A stretch of DNA of 64,000 bases from positions 45,516-109,515 of the forward strand of contig SIRU01000015.1 in NCBI GenBank assembly GCA_004366385.1, written 5' to 3'. Positions 7,695 through 19,187 of this stretch are shown piece after piece; the stretch's first letter is position 1, and the number at the start of each line of letters is the position of its first letter. Under the pieces are notes generated by a model that saw nothing but the letters and a program-made list of their open reading frames with translations, did no database searches and was not told where the DNA came from. The stretch comes from Actinomycetota bacterium. GTDB lineage: Bacteria; Actinomycetota; Thermoleophilia; Gaiellales; Gaiellaceae. The translations under genes were made by a program, and so were the position numbers.

Positions 7695-8912
7695 ATGGGC
7701 TTCCTCCACCGCTTGGCTGCCCTCGCCGCGGCGACGCTCGCGGCGGCGGTGCCCGCCGCCACCGTCGACCACACCGAGGCCGCCCCGAGACCGCTCGAGA
7801 CGGCGCTCCGGCAGGCACTCGCCGGGCCCGGGCTGCCGCAGTCGCGCACCAGCGCCCTCGCAGTCGACCTGCGGACGGGCGAGGTCGTGTTCCAGTCGAA
7901 CGCGGCGCGCGCGCTCGCTCCGGCCTCCGCCGAGAAGCTCGCGGTCTCGTTCGCAGCGCTCCGACTCCTCGGCCCTGCTTTCCGCTTCCGCACCGAGGTC
8001 GTCGGCGACGGCGCCCTCGACGGCGGCGTGTGGCGCGGAAACCTCTATCTCGTCGGGTACGGCGACCCGACCCTGGGGCAGCGCGACCTGAAGGCGCTCG
8101 CCCGCGACGTCGCCGGCTGGGGGATCACGCGCGTGACCGGACGCATCGTCGGCGACGAGCGGCACTTCGACAAGAAGCGGGACGCGCCGGGGTGGAAGCC
8201 GTCGTTCGTCGGGATCGAGTCGCCGCCGCTCTCCGCGCTCGTGGTGGGGGGCATCCGCGTGCGCAGCGCGAACGGCTCGGCAGCCGCCGCGGCGAGGGCG
8301 TTCTCCGAGGCGCTGACCCGACGCGGCCTGAAGGTGGACGGCCGCTCGACGACCGGCCGGGCCCCGCAGACCGCGCTCCCGCTCGCGCTCGACCTCTCCC
8401 AGCCACTGGCGGCGATCGTCAAGCGGATGAACGCCGACAGCGACAACTTCACCTCCGAGCTGGTGCTGAAGGAGCTCGGAGCGAGCGTGGCGAGACAGGG
8501 CTCGACTGCCGCCGGGGCACGCGTCGTCATACGGGAGCTGCGTGCCGCGGGCGTCCCCGTCGCGGGCGTCAGGATCGTGGACGGCTCCGGGCTCTCGCGC
8601 CTCGACCGGCTGAGCGCGAGCGCGCTCGTCGGCATCCTCCGAGCGGGCGCCGAGGACCCCGCGATCTCAGGCCACTTCGTGACGTCCCTCGCGGTCGCGG
8701 GCGTGTCGGGGACGCTCAAGCGCCGCCTCGCCACGAGGCCGACGCGGGGCCGGGTGATCGCGAAAACGGGGACGACCAGCATCTCCTCGGCGCTCGCCGG
8801 CTACGTGCGGCAGCGCTACGCGTTCGCGATCGTCCAGAACGGCTCGCCGGTGCCGTACTGGACCGCGCGACAGGCGCAGGACCGCTTCGTCACGATCCTC
8901 GCCCGCCGCTGA
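7695..8912 (+). CDS. dacB: D-alanyl-D-alanine carboxypeptidase/endopeptidase, PBP4 (DacB) family
   Basis: 405 residues from the ATG at 7695; the frame is open upstream but that part lacks family features. A signal peptide (LAALAAATLAAAVPAAT) directs export. Active-site motifs of the S13 family: SAEK with Ser78 as nucleophile and Lys81, SDN, and KTG (AKTGTTS) near the C-terminus. The interposed domains I-II of PBP4 are seen from about residue 100 to 250. Trims or cleaves peptidoglycan cross-links at the cell surface. It is convergent with ligA, six bases apart. Confidence 0.93.
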   Translation: MGFLHRLAALAAATLAAAVPAATVDHTEAAPRPLETALRQALAGPGLPQSRTSALAVDLRTGEVVFQSNAARALAPASAEKLAVSFAALRLLGPAFRFRTEVVGDGALDGGVWRGNLYLVGYGDPTLGQRDLKALARDVAGWGITRVTGRIVGDERHFDKKRDAPGWKPSFVGIESPPLSALVVGGIRVRSANGSAAAAARAFSEALTRRGLKVDGRSTTGRAPQTALPLALDLSQPLAAIVKRMNADSDNFTSELVLKELGASVARQGSTAAGARVVIRELRAAGVPVAGVRIVDGSGLSRLDRLSASALVGILRAGAEDPAISGHFVTSLAVAGVSGTLKRRLATRPTRGRVIAKTGTTSISSALAGYVRQRYAFAIVQNGSPVPYWTARQAQDRFVTILARR

Positions 8913-8918
8913 ACGGAC

Positions 8919-11594
<2,676 letters not shown>

Positions 11595-11603
11595 GTCGGC
11601 CAC

Positions 11604-11778
11604 CGGTGTCAGACACCGCCTGCCTGGCCGGAGCCGACGTGAGCAATGCGGACACGGCCACGGTGGACAAGCGACGGCGTACCAATCGGCGATTCCCGGC
11701 CCTACGCGGGTCTCGCCTGTGGAACGGTTGACACACAGTTGGCACGGTTGCCCCTTGACAAAGAGGGTGTCTGACACC
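11604..11778. repeat. 175-bp intergenic unit bounded by GGTGTC-N-GACACC palindromes
   Basis: CGGTGTC-A-GACACCG at 11604-11618 and GGTGTC-T-GACACC at 11766-11778 bracket about 150 bp with no convincing gene. The right palindrome is followed by TTTTT (11781-11785). The interior contains TTGACA twice on the plus strand. A 61-codon reading frame on the minus strand exists but has no recognisable domain. The arrangement resembles paired REP-like or miniature mobile units. Confidence 0.5.
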
Positions 11779-11783
11779 GGTTT

Positions 11784-12515
11784 TTATGTTCGGTACTCCA
11801 CCCGCTCGAGGTAGAGGCCCCAGGGTGGGGCGGTGAGACCGGCCTCCGAGCGGGGGCGGCCCTCCAGGAGCTCCCCGATCCGCGCCGGCGCCTCGGGGCC
11901 GAGCTCGAGCATCGTCCCGACGAGCGTTCGCACCATGTGCCGGAGGACGCTCTCGGCCGTGATCGTGAAGTCGAGCCGGTCGCCGTCGCTCGCCCACGCC
12001 GCCGCGTGAACCTCGCGCCGGAAGACGTCGTGCTGCGTCTCGGCAGGGGTGAACGCCCGGAAGTCGTGCTCCCCCCTGAGCAGCGAAGCGGCCGCGCGCA
12101 GCGCATCGAGATCCGCCGGCCGCGGCCACCAGAGCGCCCGCCGCGCCTCCAGCGGCGCCCGCGCGCGCCGCGCCAGCACGCGGTAGCGGTACGAGCGCGA
12201 CCGCGCCGAGAAGCGCGCGTGGAACTCGGCGTCCGCCTCCTCCGCCGCGAGCACCGCCACGTCCTCGGGAAGCGCTGCTGTGAGTGCCTCCGCTGCCGCC
12301 TCCACGGGAGGGCCGCCCTCCACGTCGACGCTCGCCACCTGCCCGGTCGCGTGCACGCCGGCGTCCGTCCGCCCGGCGACCCCGAGCCCGTCCCAGCGCG
12401 GGAACACCGCGTCGAGCGCCTCCCGCACGACGCCCTCGACCGTGCGCTCGCCGGGCTGCCGCGCCCAGCCGCGGAACCCGGTCCCGTCGTACTCGAGTGC
12501 GAGCTTCAGCTTCAT
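11784..12515 (-). CDS. truA: tRNA pseudouridine(38-40) synthase TruA
   Basis: 243 residues. Starts [20 protein letters not shown], the family signature; the catalytic Asp51 is in [15 protein letters not shown] second conserved block FRAFTP and a C-terminal [16 protein letters not shown] complete the fold. Converts uridines 38-40 in the anticodon arm of many tRNAs. In many bacteria truA sits just after rplQ; here it is about 4 kb beyond, consistent with insertion of other genes. It is divergent from the P450 gene, with only 11 bp between start codons. Confidence 0.96.
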   Translation of the reverse strand: MKLKLALEYDGTGFRGWARQPGERTVEGVVREALDAVFPRWDGLGVAGRTDAGVHATGQVASVDVEGGPPVEAAAEALTAALPEDVAVLAAEEADAEFHARFSARSRSYRYRVLARRARAPLEARRALWWPRPADLDALRAAASLLRGEHDFRAFTPAETQHDVFRREVHAAAWASDGDRLDFTITAESVLRHMVRTLVGTMLELGPEAPARIGELLEGRPRSEAGLTAPPWGLYLERVEYRT

Positions 12516-12529
12516 GACGTGACATCATG
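12513..12529. promoter_or_regulatory. truA / P450 divergent start region with inverted repeat
   Basis: CATGA-CGTGACA-TCATG contains the ATG of truA on one strand and the ATG of the P450 gene on the other. Only 11 bp separate the coding regions, so each promoter must lie inside the neighbour's coding sequence or the P450 start is at 12539. Confidence 0.35.
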
Positions 12530-13771
12530 GCGTCGCTCATGGCGGGGGCGGCCAAATACGACCTCTACAGCCACGACTTCCGGCGGGCGACCTACGAGAC
12601 CTACGCGCGCATGCGCGAGCGCGACCCCGTGCACCTCCAGCCCGGCCTCGACGGCGAGACGCCGATCTGGTTCGTCACCCGCTACGACGACGTCGTCGCA
12701 CTGCTCACCGACAACGAGCGCTTCGTCCTCGACCCGGCGCTCGCGCTCACCCCGGACGAGCTGCGCCGCCGCGAGGACGAGAGCCCGCTCCCGCTGGACG
12801 AGCGCGTCAGCACGCACCTCCTCACGCAGGACGGCGAGGATCACCGGCGGCTCCGGCGCCTCGTCACGAAGGCGTTCACGCCGCGGATGATCGAGGGGCT
12901 ACGCCCGCGGATCGAGGAGATCGCGGACGAGCTGCTCGACGCCGTCGCGCCGCACGGCTCGATGGACCTCGTGGACGACTTCGCGTTCCCGCTCCCGATC
13001 ACCGTCATCGCCGAGCTGCTCGGCATCCCGGTGGAGGACCGCGACCGCTTCCGTGTCTGGTCGAACACCTTCGTCCTCCCCCCGCTCACGGACGAGCTGC
13101 GCGAGCAGTTCTCACGGCACACGAACGAGTTCGTCGCGTATCTCGACGACCTCTTCCGCGAGCGCCGCGCCCGGCCGACGGACGACCTCGTGAGCGCGCT
13201 CGTCCAGGCCGAGGAGCAGGGCGACCACCTGAGCGAGAACGAGCTCTACTCGATGGCCGTCCTCCTGATCGTGGCCGGTCACGAGACGACGGTGAGCCTG
13301 ATCACGAACGCCGTGCACGCGCTCCTGACGCACCCCGACCAGCTCGCCGCGCTGCGCTCCGACCGCTCGCTGGTGCCGCCCGCGGTCGACGAGCTGCTGC
13401 GCTTCGACAGCCCCGTCGAGCGGACGATCACGCGCTGGGCCGCGGACGACGTCGAGCTCGGCGGCGAACGGATCGCGCGCGGCGACCTCGTCATCGCCGT
13501 CATCGGCTCAGCGAACCGCGACGAGTCGCGCTTCCTCGACGCCGGGACGCTCGACGTGACGCGCGAGGACGTGCGGCACGTCGGCTTCGGGCGCGGCCCG
13601 CACTACTGCCTGGGAGCGCCGCTCGCGAAGCTCGAGACCGAGATCGCCCTCACGAAGCTCCTCGACCGGCTCCCGGGCCTGCGCCTCGCGATCGCCGAGG
13701 ACGACCTCTACTGGCGCCCGGTCCCGATCTTCCGCAGCCTCGCCTCGCTCCCGGTCGCCTGGGACGCCTGA
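12527..13771 (+). CDS. cytochrome P450
   Basis: 414 residues, the normal size for a soluble bacterial P450. I-helix oxygen-activation motif AGHETT, ExxR in VDELLRF, the ERTITRWAADDVELGG block typical of CYP107-like enzymes, and heme loop FGRGPHYCLG with Cys361 as thiolate ligand. No membrane anchor, so cytosolic and dependent on a separate ferredoxin; none is encoded nearby. An internal ATG four codons downstream (12539) is an alternative start. The substrate is unknown. Confidence 0.95.
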   Translation: MASLMAGAAKYDLYSHDFRRATYETYARMRERDPVHLQPGLDGETPIWFVTRYDDVVALLTDNERFVLDPALALTPDELRRREDESPLPLDERVSTHLLTQDGEDHRRLRRLVTKAFTPRMIEGLRPRIEEIADELLDAVAPHGSMDLVDDFAFPLPITVIAELLGIPVEDRDRFRVWSNTFVLPPLTDELREQFSRHTNEFVAYLDDLFRERRARPTDDLVSALVQAEEQGDHLSENELYSMAVLLIVAGHETTVSLITNAVHALLTHPDQLAALRSDRSLVPPAVDELLRFDSPVERTITRWAADDVELGGERIARGDLVIAVIGSANRDESRFLDAGTLDVTREDVRHVGFGRGPHYCLGAPLAKLETEIALTKLLDRLPGLRLAIAEDDLYWRPVPIFRSLASLPVAWDA

Positions 13772-13782
13772 GCGCCGCACGG

Positions 13783-15315
13783 ATGGACAGAGGCGGGAGC
13801 CGCTCCTACGATGGGAGCGTGAGCCCTACGCGTCGGGCATGGCTACGTGCCCGACGACCGTCTGCAGCGGGCACGTCACCCGTCACGTACACGGGGCTCG
13901 CACTCGGCCCGCACCGGTTCCTCGTCCGCGCCTACGACCAGCGGGGAACCGCCCTGGGCTCCGACGCCCGCTCCTGGACCGTCGTCAGCGGCCCCGCCCC
14001 GCCGACCCTGCGCCTCGCCGCCACACAGCAGGTGGCGCCCGGCGGGCTCGCGACGCTCGACGCCTCCGGGTCGACCGGCGACATCGTCTCGTTCGCCTTC
14101 GACCTCGACGGCAACGGCAGCTTCGAGACGAAGTGCGAGCAGGATGCCAAGGCGGGCGCCGTGTACGGGAAGCCCGGCACGTACGCGGTCGGGGCGATGG
14201 CAGTCTCCTCCCAGGGTGCGACGAGCTTCGCGAAGGCGACGATCTTCGTCTCGGGGTCGCCGGCGCCGCCACCCTCCGGCTCCCCGGCGATCCCGGCGGA
14301 CGTGACGGTCGGAGCCTGTTCGCAGAACCTGGCACCGCTCGATCTGCTCGCGCTCGTGCTCACATGCCCGAAGATCGTGGCGCTGGGCATCGCGGAAGCC
14401 GTGGCCGCTAAGGGCTGCTTCAAGCACACCGCTGTCGAGAAGCCGGAGAAGCGCGAGCTCTACGTCGCCGAGCCGCAGGCGTTCCCGCTGCCCGCCCGCA
14501 TCGTGTCCGCACGACTCGCCGGCTCCGGCCACGAGCGCGTGCTTCGCTACACCGCGATGCTCGAGAAGGGTCAGCGCGTGAGCTTCGTCGAGCGCGGGCG
14601 GGGAGTCGAGAGCCTGGTCGGAAGCACGACGAGCGCGAGCGGGACGATCCGCTTCACGCTCGCCGACGGCCGCGCCGGAGCTCGCCGGATCGACGCGATC
14701 GTGGAGTCGAGCGGCATCCCGATCCGGACGGAGACCGTCGCACGGTTCCGTTCCCCCGCCCCGCTCGTCCTCCCAGCGCCGCGCGTCGTGACGTCGCGAA
14801 CCGCCCGCGGGCTCTCAGTGCGCTGGGGTGCCGTGCGCGGCGCGTCCGCCTATCGCTTGCGAATCGCGCTCGGGGACGGCCGGCTCACCACCAGGGTGCT
14901 GAAGCAGAGCCGCCGCTCCCTGCTCGTCACTGGCGTCAACGCACGCACGTCGGCCGTCGTCACCGTGCGCGCGCTCGGCCCGTCGTTCCGTGCCGGCCGA
15001 CCTGCCCAGTCCCGGATCGCCGCACGTCCGAGCGTCTCGGCGCCCACGGCCATCGGCCTCACGAGCTTGCGAAGGACGCGCACGCTCGTCGTCACGTGCG
15101 TCCTGGGCGCGGACGGGGTCTGCTCCGCCCGCGCCACCGTCCGCGGCCGCGTGGTCGCCACCGGGTCGGCGAGGGGCGCGTACGGACGCGCGGTGAGCAT
15201 CCGCGCGCGGCTCACCGCCTCCGGCGCGTCGTTCGTCCGGGCGAGGGACACGCTCGTGCTGACCGTCGCGGTGCCGGGCGAAGCTCCGCGCGTCATCCGC
15301 ACGCGGATCCGCTGA
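13783..15315 (+). CDS. PKD/fibronectin-like domain protein, probably N-terminally truncated
   Basis: Up to 510 residues, function unknown. It opens inside an Ig-like domain (TSPVTYTGLALGPHRFLVRA) of the kind found in large surface proteins, then a PKD-like segment (ATLDASGSTGDIVSFAFDLDGNG), an unassigned middle with four Cys, a fibronectin-III-like region (LSVRWGAVRGASAYRLRI) and a beta-rich tail. These domains normally work outside the cell, yet no signal peptide or membrane anchor is present and the first 30 residues look non-native. Starts possible at ATG 13783 or GTG 13819. I read it as a 5'-truncated or degraded gene. The 3' end overlaps the kelch gene by 23 bp on the opposite strand. 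Confidence 0.6.
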   Translation: MDRGGSRSYDGSVSPTRRAWLRARRPSAAGTSPVTYTGLALGPHRFLVRAYDQRGTALGSDARSWTVVSGPAPPTLRLAATQQVAPGGLATLDASGSTGDIVSFAFDLDGNGSFETKCEQDAKAGAVYGKPGTYAVGAMAVSSQGATSFAKATIFVSGSPAPPPSGSPAIPADVTVGACSQNLAPLDLLALVLTCPKIVALGIAEAVAAKGCFKHTAVEKPEKRELYVAEPQAFPLPARIVSARLAGSGHERVLRYTAMLEKGQRVSFVERGRGVESLVGSTTSASGTIRFTLADGRAGARRIDAIVESSGIPIRTETVARFRSPAPLVLPAPRVVTSRTARGLSVRWGAVRGASAYRLRIALGDGRLTTRVLKQSRRSLLVTGVNARTSAVVTVRALGPSFRAGRPAQSRIAARPSVSAPTAIGLTSLRRTRTLVVTCVLGADGVCSARATVRGRVVATGSARGAYGRAVSIRARLTASGASFVRARDTLVLTVAVPGEAPRVIRTRIR

Positions 15316-16297
15316 GGAACCGCCCCTCGCACCTCGATCGCTCCACCCCGGCTCCGCGCTCGGCACCGCCCTCCGGGCGCGGGATCGCGAGCGACTCGTT
15401 CGCGGTGCTCACCGTGAGCCCCGGCTCGGTGCCGCCGCCGATCACGAACACGCGGCCGCCCAGCGCGGCGACGCCGAGCCCGTGGCGCGGCGTCGGCAGG
15501 TCCGGGAGCTGCGACCAGCGGCGCGTGGCGATCCGGTAGACCAGCACCTCCTTGATCGTCCCCTGCGGCTCCTCGCCCCCGACCGACACGACCTGACCGC
15601 GCAGCGCCGCGGCCCCCGTCCCGCCGCGCGGGTCGGGCACCGGAGGCAGGCGTGTCCAGCGCTTGTCGCCCGGCCGGTACGACTCGAACGCGAGGAGGTT
15701 CGTGTCGATCCCCGCCGTGCGGCCCGCGACCGCATACACGGTCCCGGCGAACGACGTCACGCCCAGGTGCTCGCGCGGGGTCGGCCCGGGGAGCACCGAC
15801 CAGCGCCGCGTCCTCAGGTCGAAGGCGAGCGCGTTCTTCGCCAGCCGGCCCTGCGCCGCGACGCCGCCGGCGACGACGATCTTCCCGTTCGCGAGCGCGG
15901 CCCCGGCCGCCGCCCGCGGGAACGGCATGCGCGGCAGCCGGCGCCACGTGCGGCCCTCGAGGACGTGGAACGACGGAAGCGCGACGCCTTTCACGGTGTA
16001 GCCGCCGAGGGCGTACAGCTGCCCGCGCGCGCCGACGGCCATCGAGTGGTGCACGCCGACCGGGAGGTCGGGCAGCCGCCGCCAGCGGTTCCGGACCGGA
16101 TCGTACGCGTCCGCCCGCCTCGAAGCCCCGCCGTCGAGGGTGAAGCCGCCGAGCACCGCGATCTCCTTCCCCACCGTCGCCGCCGCCACCTCCGTGCGCG
16201 CGAGCGGCATCGGCGCGCGGGAGTCCCACTGGGCCGACGCCGCCCCCGCGAGCGGCACGACAGCGAGGCCGACGAGCGCGAGGCCGAGCAGGCGCAC
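15293..16297 (-). CDS. secreted kelch-repeat beta-propeller protein
   Basis: 334 residues, GTG start six bases after TACGCT. Signal peptide LLGLALVGLAVVPLAGAASA. It then has about six kelch repeats with the G-G plus spaced W pattern (LYALGGYT, RWRRLPDLP, KIVVAGGV, RWSVLPGP, QVVSVGGEE, RWSQLPDLP, RVFVIGGG), enough for one six-bladed propeller. A binding or scaffold role outside the membrane is likely; no enzyme residues are apparent. The last 25 residues are low-complexity and may not be structured. Lies 26 bp downstream of the NfeD-like gene on the same strand. Confidence 0.85.
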   Translation of the reverse strand: MRLLGLALVGLAVVPLAGAASAQWDSRAPMPLARTEVAAATVGKEIAVLGGFTLDGGASRRADAYDPVRNRWRRLPDLPVGVHHSMAVGARGQLYALGGYTVKGVALPSFHVLEGRTWRRLPRMPFPRAAAGAALANGKIVVAGGVAAQGRLAKNALAFDLRTRRWSVLPGPTPREHLGVTSFAGTVYAVAGRTAGIDTNLLAFESYRPGDKRWTRLPPVPDPRGGTGAAALRGQVVSVGGEEPQGTIKEVLVYRIATRRWSQLPDLPTPRHGLGVAALGGRVFVIGGGTEPGLTVSTANESLAIPRPEGGAERGAGVERSRCEGRFLSGSACG

Positions 16298-16323
16298 CCG
16301 GCCAGCGTACCGACCGCGGCGCG

Positions 16324-16644
16324 CTACGCTGGATCCACCTCGAGCGTCAGCCCGTCGACGGCGCGCACGACCACCCGTGAGCCTGTCTGGCAGCCGCCGT
16401 CGCAGCGCGCACGCCAGATCTCCCCGTCCACCTTCACCTGGCCCTCGGGCCGAAGGGCGGAGAGCACGACGCCCTGACGCCCGACGAGCGACTCGACTCC
16501 GACCGTCGCGCGCCGCCGCTGCGACCACCAGAGGAAGAGGCCGGTCTCCGCTATCTCGAGCAGGCCCGCGACGACGACCGCAACGAGCCCCCAGGGGTGG
16601 GGGAGCACGAAGATCGCGAGTAGGACCGCGACGAGGAAGAGCAC
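16324..16644 (-). CDS. NfeD-like membrane protein
   Basis: 106 residues, GTG start. Two hydrophobic segments (LFLVAVLLAIFVL and LVAVVVAGLLEIAETGLFLWW) are followed by a cytoplasmic OB-fold of the NfeD C-terminal type (SLVGRQGVVLSALRPEGQVKVDGEIWRARC). Usually partners a stomatin/SPFH protein or ClpP-like protease in membrane quality control; no such partner is adjacent. It lies after the rplQ end, separated by a perfect palindrome. Confidence 0.8.
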   Translation of the reverse strand: MLFLVAVLLAIFVLPHPWGLVAVVVAGLLEIAETGLFLWWSQRRRATVGVESLVGRQGVVLSALRPEGQVKVDGEIWRARCDGGCQTGSRVVVRAVDGLTLEVDPA

Positions 16645-16649
16645 CGAGG

Positions 16650-16676
16650 AGCCAAGTTACAACTTGTAACTTGGCT
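16650..16676. terminator. perfect 27-bp palindrome after rplQ
   Basis: AGCCAAGTTACAA is followed by one C and its exact reverse complement, a 13-bp perfect stem that is unusually AT-rich for this window. It lies 36 bp beyond the rplQ stop and just before the NfeD-like start, so it probably marks the end of the ribosomal operon, as a terminator without a U-run or as a protein-binding operator. Confidence 0.55.
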
Positions 16677-16691
16677 GCGGTGGCGCCCTGC

Positions 16692-16715
16692 GTAGAGGGC
16701 GAGCCCCGTCCCTAC
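16692..16715. repeat. palindrome family C, degenerate copy at the rplQ stop
   Basis: GTAGAGGGCGAG and CCCCGTCCCTAC form an imperfect hairpin related to the GGGCGAGGC-NN-GCCTCGCCC elements elsewhere in the ribosomal operons. The CTA within CCCTAC is the rplQ stop codon (TAG on the minus strand). Confidence 0.45.
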
Positions 16716-17134
16716 GCCTCGGGCTGCTCGTCCTCGGGCTGCGGCGGGCGACGCAGCGAGAGCGGCGTCGCGACGGGCTCGTAGTCGACGAGCTCGAGAT
16801 AGACCATGTTCGCGGCGTCGCCGGCGCGCGGCCCGAGCTTCACGATCCGTGTGTAGCCGCCGGGCCGGTCGGAGAAGCGCGGCGCGACGTCGGCGAAGAG
16901 CCGGTGCACGACGTCGTTCGAGCGAAGCGCGGCGAGCGCCTGCCGGCGCGCGTGCAGGTCGCCGCGCTTGCCCAGGGTGATCATCTTCTCGGCGAACGGC
17001 TTCACGGCCCGCGCCTTCGCGTCCGTCGTCTGGATGCGGCCGTGCTCGATCAGCGCGCCCGCGAGGTTCGAGTAGAGCGCCTTGCGATGCGCCGGATCGC
17101 GACCCAGCTTCTTCCCGGAGCGCGCGTGCCGCAT
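16712..17134 (-). CDS. rplQ: 50S ribosomal protein L17
   Basis: 140 residues. [20 protein letters not shown] is the L17 N-terminal signature, and [24 protein letters not shown] the C-terminal core. A short acidic/proline tail ([10 protein letters not shown]) extends past the usual end. It binds 23S rRNA near the exit tunnel. Last gene of the long ribosomal block, seven bases after rpoA. Confidence 0.97.
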   Translation of the reverse strand: MRHARSGKKLGRDPAHRKALYSNLAGALIEHGRIQTTDAKARAVKPFAEKMITLGKRGDLHARRQALAALRSNDVVHRLFADVAPRFSDRPGGYTRIVKLGPRAGDAANMVYLELVDYEPVATPLSLRRPPQPEDEQPEA

Positions 17135-17141
17135 CTGCCTG

Positions 17142-18107
17142 CTACTCCTCGCCCTTCAGCAGCAGACCATGGGTCGCGAGCGCCTCGCGAACCTCCTCGA
17201 TCGACTTGCGACCGAAGTTCGGGATCGCGACCAGCTCCGACTCCGACTTCGACGTGAGATCGCCGATCGTCTCGATCCCGACCCGCTTGAGGCAGTTGTA
17301 CGAGCGGACGCCGAGCTCGAGCTCCTCGATCGGGAAGTTCTCCATCCCGTGCGAGACGGGCGCCTCAGCAGCCGTCTCCGCCTGAACCTCTGCGAAGCCC
17401 TCGATGCGGTCGAGGTCGGTGAAGATCGCGAGCTGCCGGATGAGGATCTCGGCTGCCTCGGCGATCGCGTCGCGCGGGCTGACCGAGCCGTCCGTGGTGA
17501 CGTCGAGGACGAGCTTGTCGTAGTCCGTGCGCTGCCCGACACGAGCCGCCTCCACCTCGTACGCCACGCGGCGCACCGGCGAGAAGATCGAGTCGATCGG
17601 GACGACGCCGATCGTCGTTTCCGGGCCGCGGTTCATCTCCGCCGGAACGTAGCCGCGGCCGCGGCCGATCGTGAGCGTCATCTCCAGCTTGCCCTTGTCG
17701 GAGACGTGCGCGATCTCGAGCTCCGGGTTGAGGATCTCGAGGTCGGCCGGCGCCTCGATGTCGGCAGCCGTCACGACGCCCGCACCCTTCTTCGCGATGT
17801 ACACCTCGATCTCGGGCGATGCGCCGTGCAGCAGCACGACCAGGTTCTTGAGGTTGAGGATGATGTCGATCACGTCCTCGCGGACTCCGGGAAGCGTCGT
17901 GAACTCGTGGGCGACGCCCTCGATCTTCACCGCCGTCACCGCCGCGCCCTCGAGCGACGAGAGCAGCACGCGGCGCAGCGAGTTCCCGAACGTGTGACCG
18001 AAGCCGCGGTCGAGCGGCTCGATCTGGAAGACCCCGCGATGGTCGTCCGCCTCCTCGTGGGCGATCCGCGGGACCTGGAACTCCATCAGGCTGGTGCGTG
18101 TGGCCAA
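17142..18107 (-). CDS. rpoA: RNA polymerase alpha subunit
   Basis: 321 residues. N-terminal assembly domain includes [21 protein letters not shown] and VNKR-like contacts to beta; the C-terminal domain contains [23 protein letters not shown], the helix-hairpin-helix that binds UP elements and activators. The linker is short and Ala/Glu-rich ([10 protein letters not shown]). The start is TTG with AAAGGAT four bases upstream; an ATG seven codons in (before EFQVPRI) is the alternative. Lies between rpsD and rplQ, as in most bacteria. Confidence 0.97.
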   Translation of the reverse strand: MATRTSLMEFQVPRIAHEEADDHRGVFQIEPLDRGFGHTFGNSLRRVLLSSLEGAAVTAVKIEGVAHEFTTLPGVREDVIDIILNLKNLVVLLHGASPEIEVYIAKKGAGVVTAADIEAPADLEILNPELEIAHVSDKGKLEMTLTIGRGRGYVPAEMNRGPETTIGVVPIDSIFSPVRRVAYEVEAARVGQRTDYDKLVLDVTTDGSVSPRDAIAEAAEILIRQLAIFTDLDRIEGFAEVQAETAAEAPVSHGMENFPIEELELGVRSYNCLKRVGIETIGDLTSKSESELVAIPNFGRKSIEEVREALATHGLLLKGEE

Positions 18108-18142
18108 AGCGATCCTTTCTGCGTTGCGTTCGACGTTCGAGA

Positions 18143-18162
18143 GGGCGAGGCGAGCCTCGCCC
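18143..18162. repeat. palindrome family C, copy between rpoA and rpsD
   Basis: GGGCGAGGC-GA-GCCTCGCCC, a 9-bp perfect stem, ends exactly one base before the rpsD stop codon (CTA at 18163-18165). Confidence 0.8.
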
Positions 18163-18783
18163 CTACTTCGAGTAGAGCTCGACGATGAGCGACTCCTGGA
18201 CGGGCACGTCGATCTCGTCCCGCTCCGGGTACCGGAGCACCTGGCCCGTCAGGCCCTCGTGGTCGGCCTGGAGCCAGGGCGCGACGGACGCCGTGAGATC
18301 GGTCGCGTCGCGGACGAGCTGCTCGACGGGGCTGCCCGGCTTGAGCGAGATGACGTCGTCCTGCTTCACGCCGTAGCTCGGAATGTTGACGCGCCGCCCG
18401 TTGACGCGGAAGTGGCCGTGGCGCACGAGCTGCCGCGCCTGCGCGCGCGAGCCCGCGAAACCGAGCCGGTAGACGACGTTGTCGAGCCGCGTCTCGAGCA
18501 TCCGGAGCAGGTTCTCGCCCGGGGCCCCCTGGCCGCGACTCGCCTTCTCGTACGTGTTCCGGAACTGCTTCTCGAGCAGCCCGTAGTAGCGCCGCGCCTT
18601 CTGCTTCTCGCGGAGCTGGAGCAGGTACTCGCTCTGCTTGATGCGGCCGCGCCCGTGCTCGCCCGGCGGGTACGAGCGGCGCTCGACCGCGCACTTCTCG
18701 GTCAGGCAGCGCTCGCCCTTGAGGAAGAGCTTGATGCCCTCACGGCGGCACATGCGGCACTTGGGGCCAAGATCGCGAGCCAC
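18163..18783 (-). CDS. rpsD: 30S ribosomal protein S4
   Basis: 206 residues. The N-terminal zinc site has four cysteines (CRMC and CLTEKC), the zinc-containing C+ form. An S4 RNA-binding domain spans about residues 95-160 ([30 protein letters not shown]). A primary binder of 16S rRNA and possible translational regulator of this operon. GTG start overlapping the rpsK stop by one base (TAGTG). Confidence 0.98.
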   Translation of the reverse strand: MARDLGPKCRMCRREGIKLFLKGERCLTEKCAVERRSYPPGEHGRGRIKQSEYLLQLREKQKARRYYGLLEKQFRNTYEKASRGQGAPGENLLRMLETRLDNVVYRLGFAGSRAQARQLVRHGHFRVNGRRVNIPSYGVKQDDVISLKPGSPVEQLVRDATDLTASVAPWLQADHEGLTGQVLRYPERDEIDVPVQESLIVELYSK

Positions 18784-19187
18784 TAGACGCGCCTCCGCTT
18801 CTTCTGCCGGACGCCGTTGTGCGCCTGCGGGGAGACGTCCTTGACACCGAGGATCTCGAGCCCGGCGGCCTGGAGCGACCGGATCGCCGTCTCGCGACCG
18901 GAGCCCGGGCCCTTCACGAACACCTCGACCTTCTGGAGGCCGTGCTCCATCCCCTTGCGCGCGGCGTTGTCCGCGGTCACCTGGGCGGCGAACGGCGTCG
19001 ACTTCCGCGAGCCCTTGAAGCCGGCCGAGCCGGCGGACTCCCAGACGATGACGTTGCCCTCGCGGTCGGTGAGCGTGACGATCGTGTTGTTGAACGACGT
19101 CTTGATGTGCGCCTGTCCGATGGCGATGTTCTTCTTGACCCGGCGCCTGGTGCGTCCCCGGGCCGCTGATCTGCGCGGAGGAGCCAC
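18783..19187 (-). CDS. rpsK: 30S ribosomal protein S11
   Basis: 134 residues. Core blocks [38 protein letters not shown] and [18 protein letters not shown] are fully conserved, ending in the basic [10 protein letters not shown] tail. Platform protein of the 30S subunit. The GTG start overlaps the rpsM stop (TAGTG), implying coupled translation. Confidence 0.98.
   Translation of the reverse strand: MAPPRRSAARGRTRRRVKKNIAIGQAHIKTSFNNTIVTLTDREGNVIVWESAGSAGFKGSRKSTPFAAQVTADNAARKGMEHGLQKVEVFVKGPGSGRETAIRSLQAAGLEILGVKDVSPQAHNGVRQKKRRRV

Noticed and set aside
11702..12106. Overlapping 134-codon frame on the same strand as truA
   Set aside because: Out-of-frame shadow of truA with Ser/Arg-rich product.
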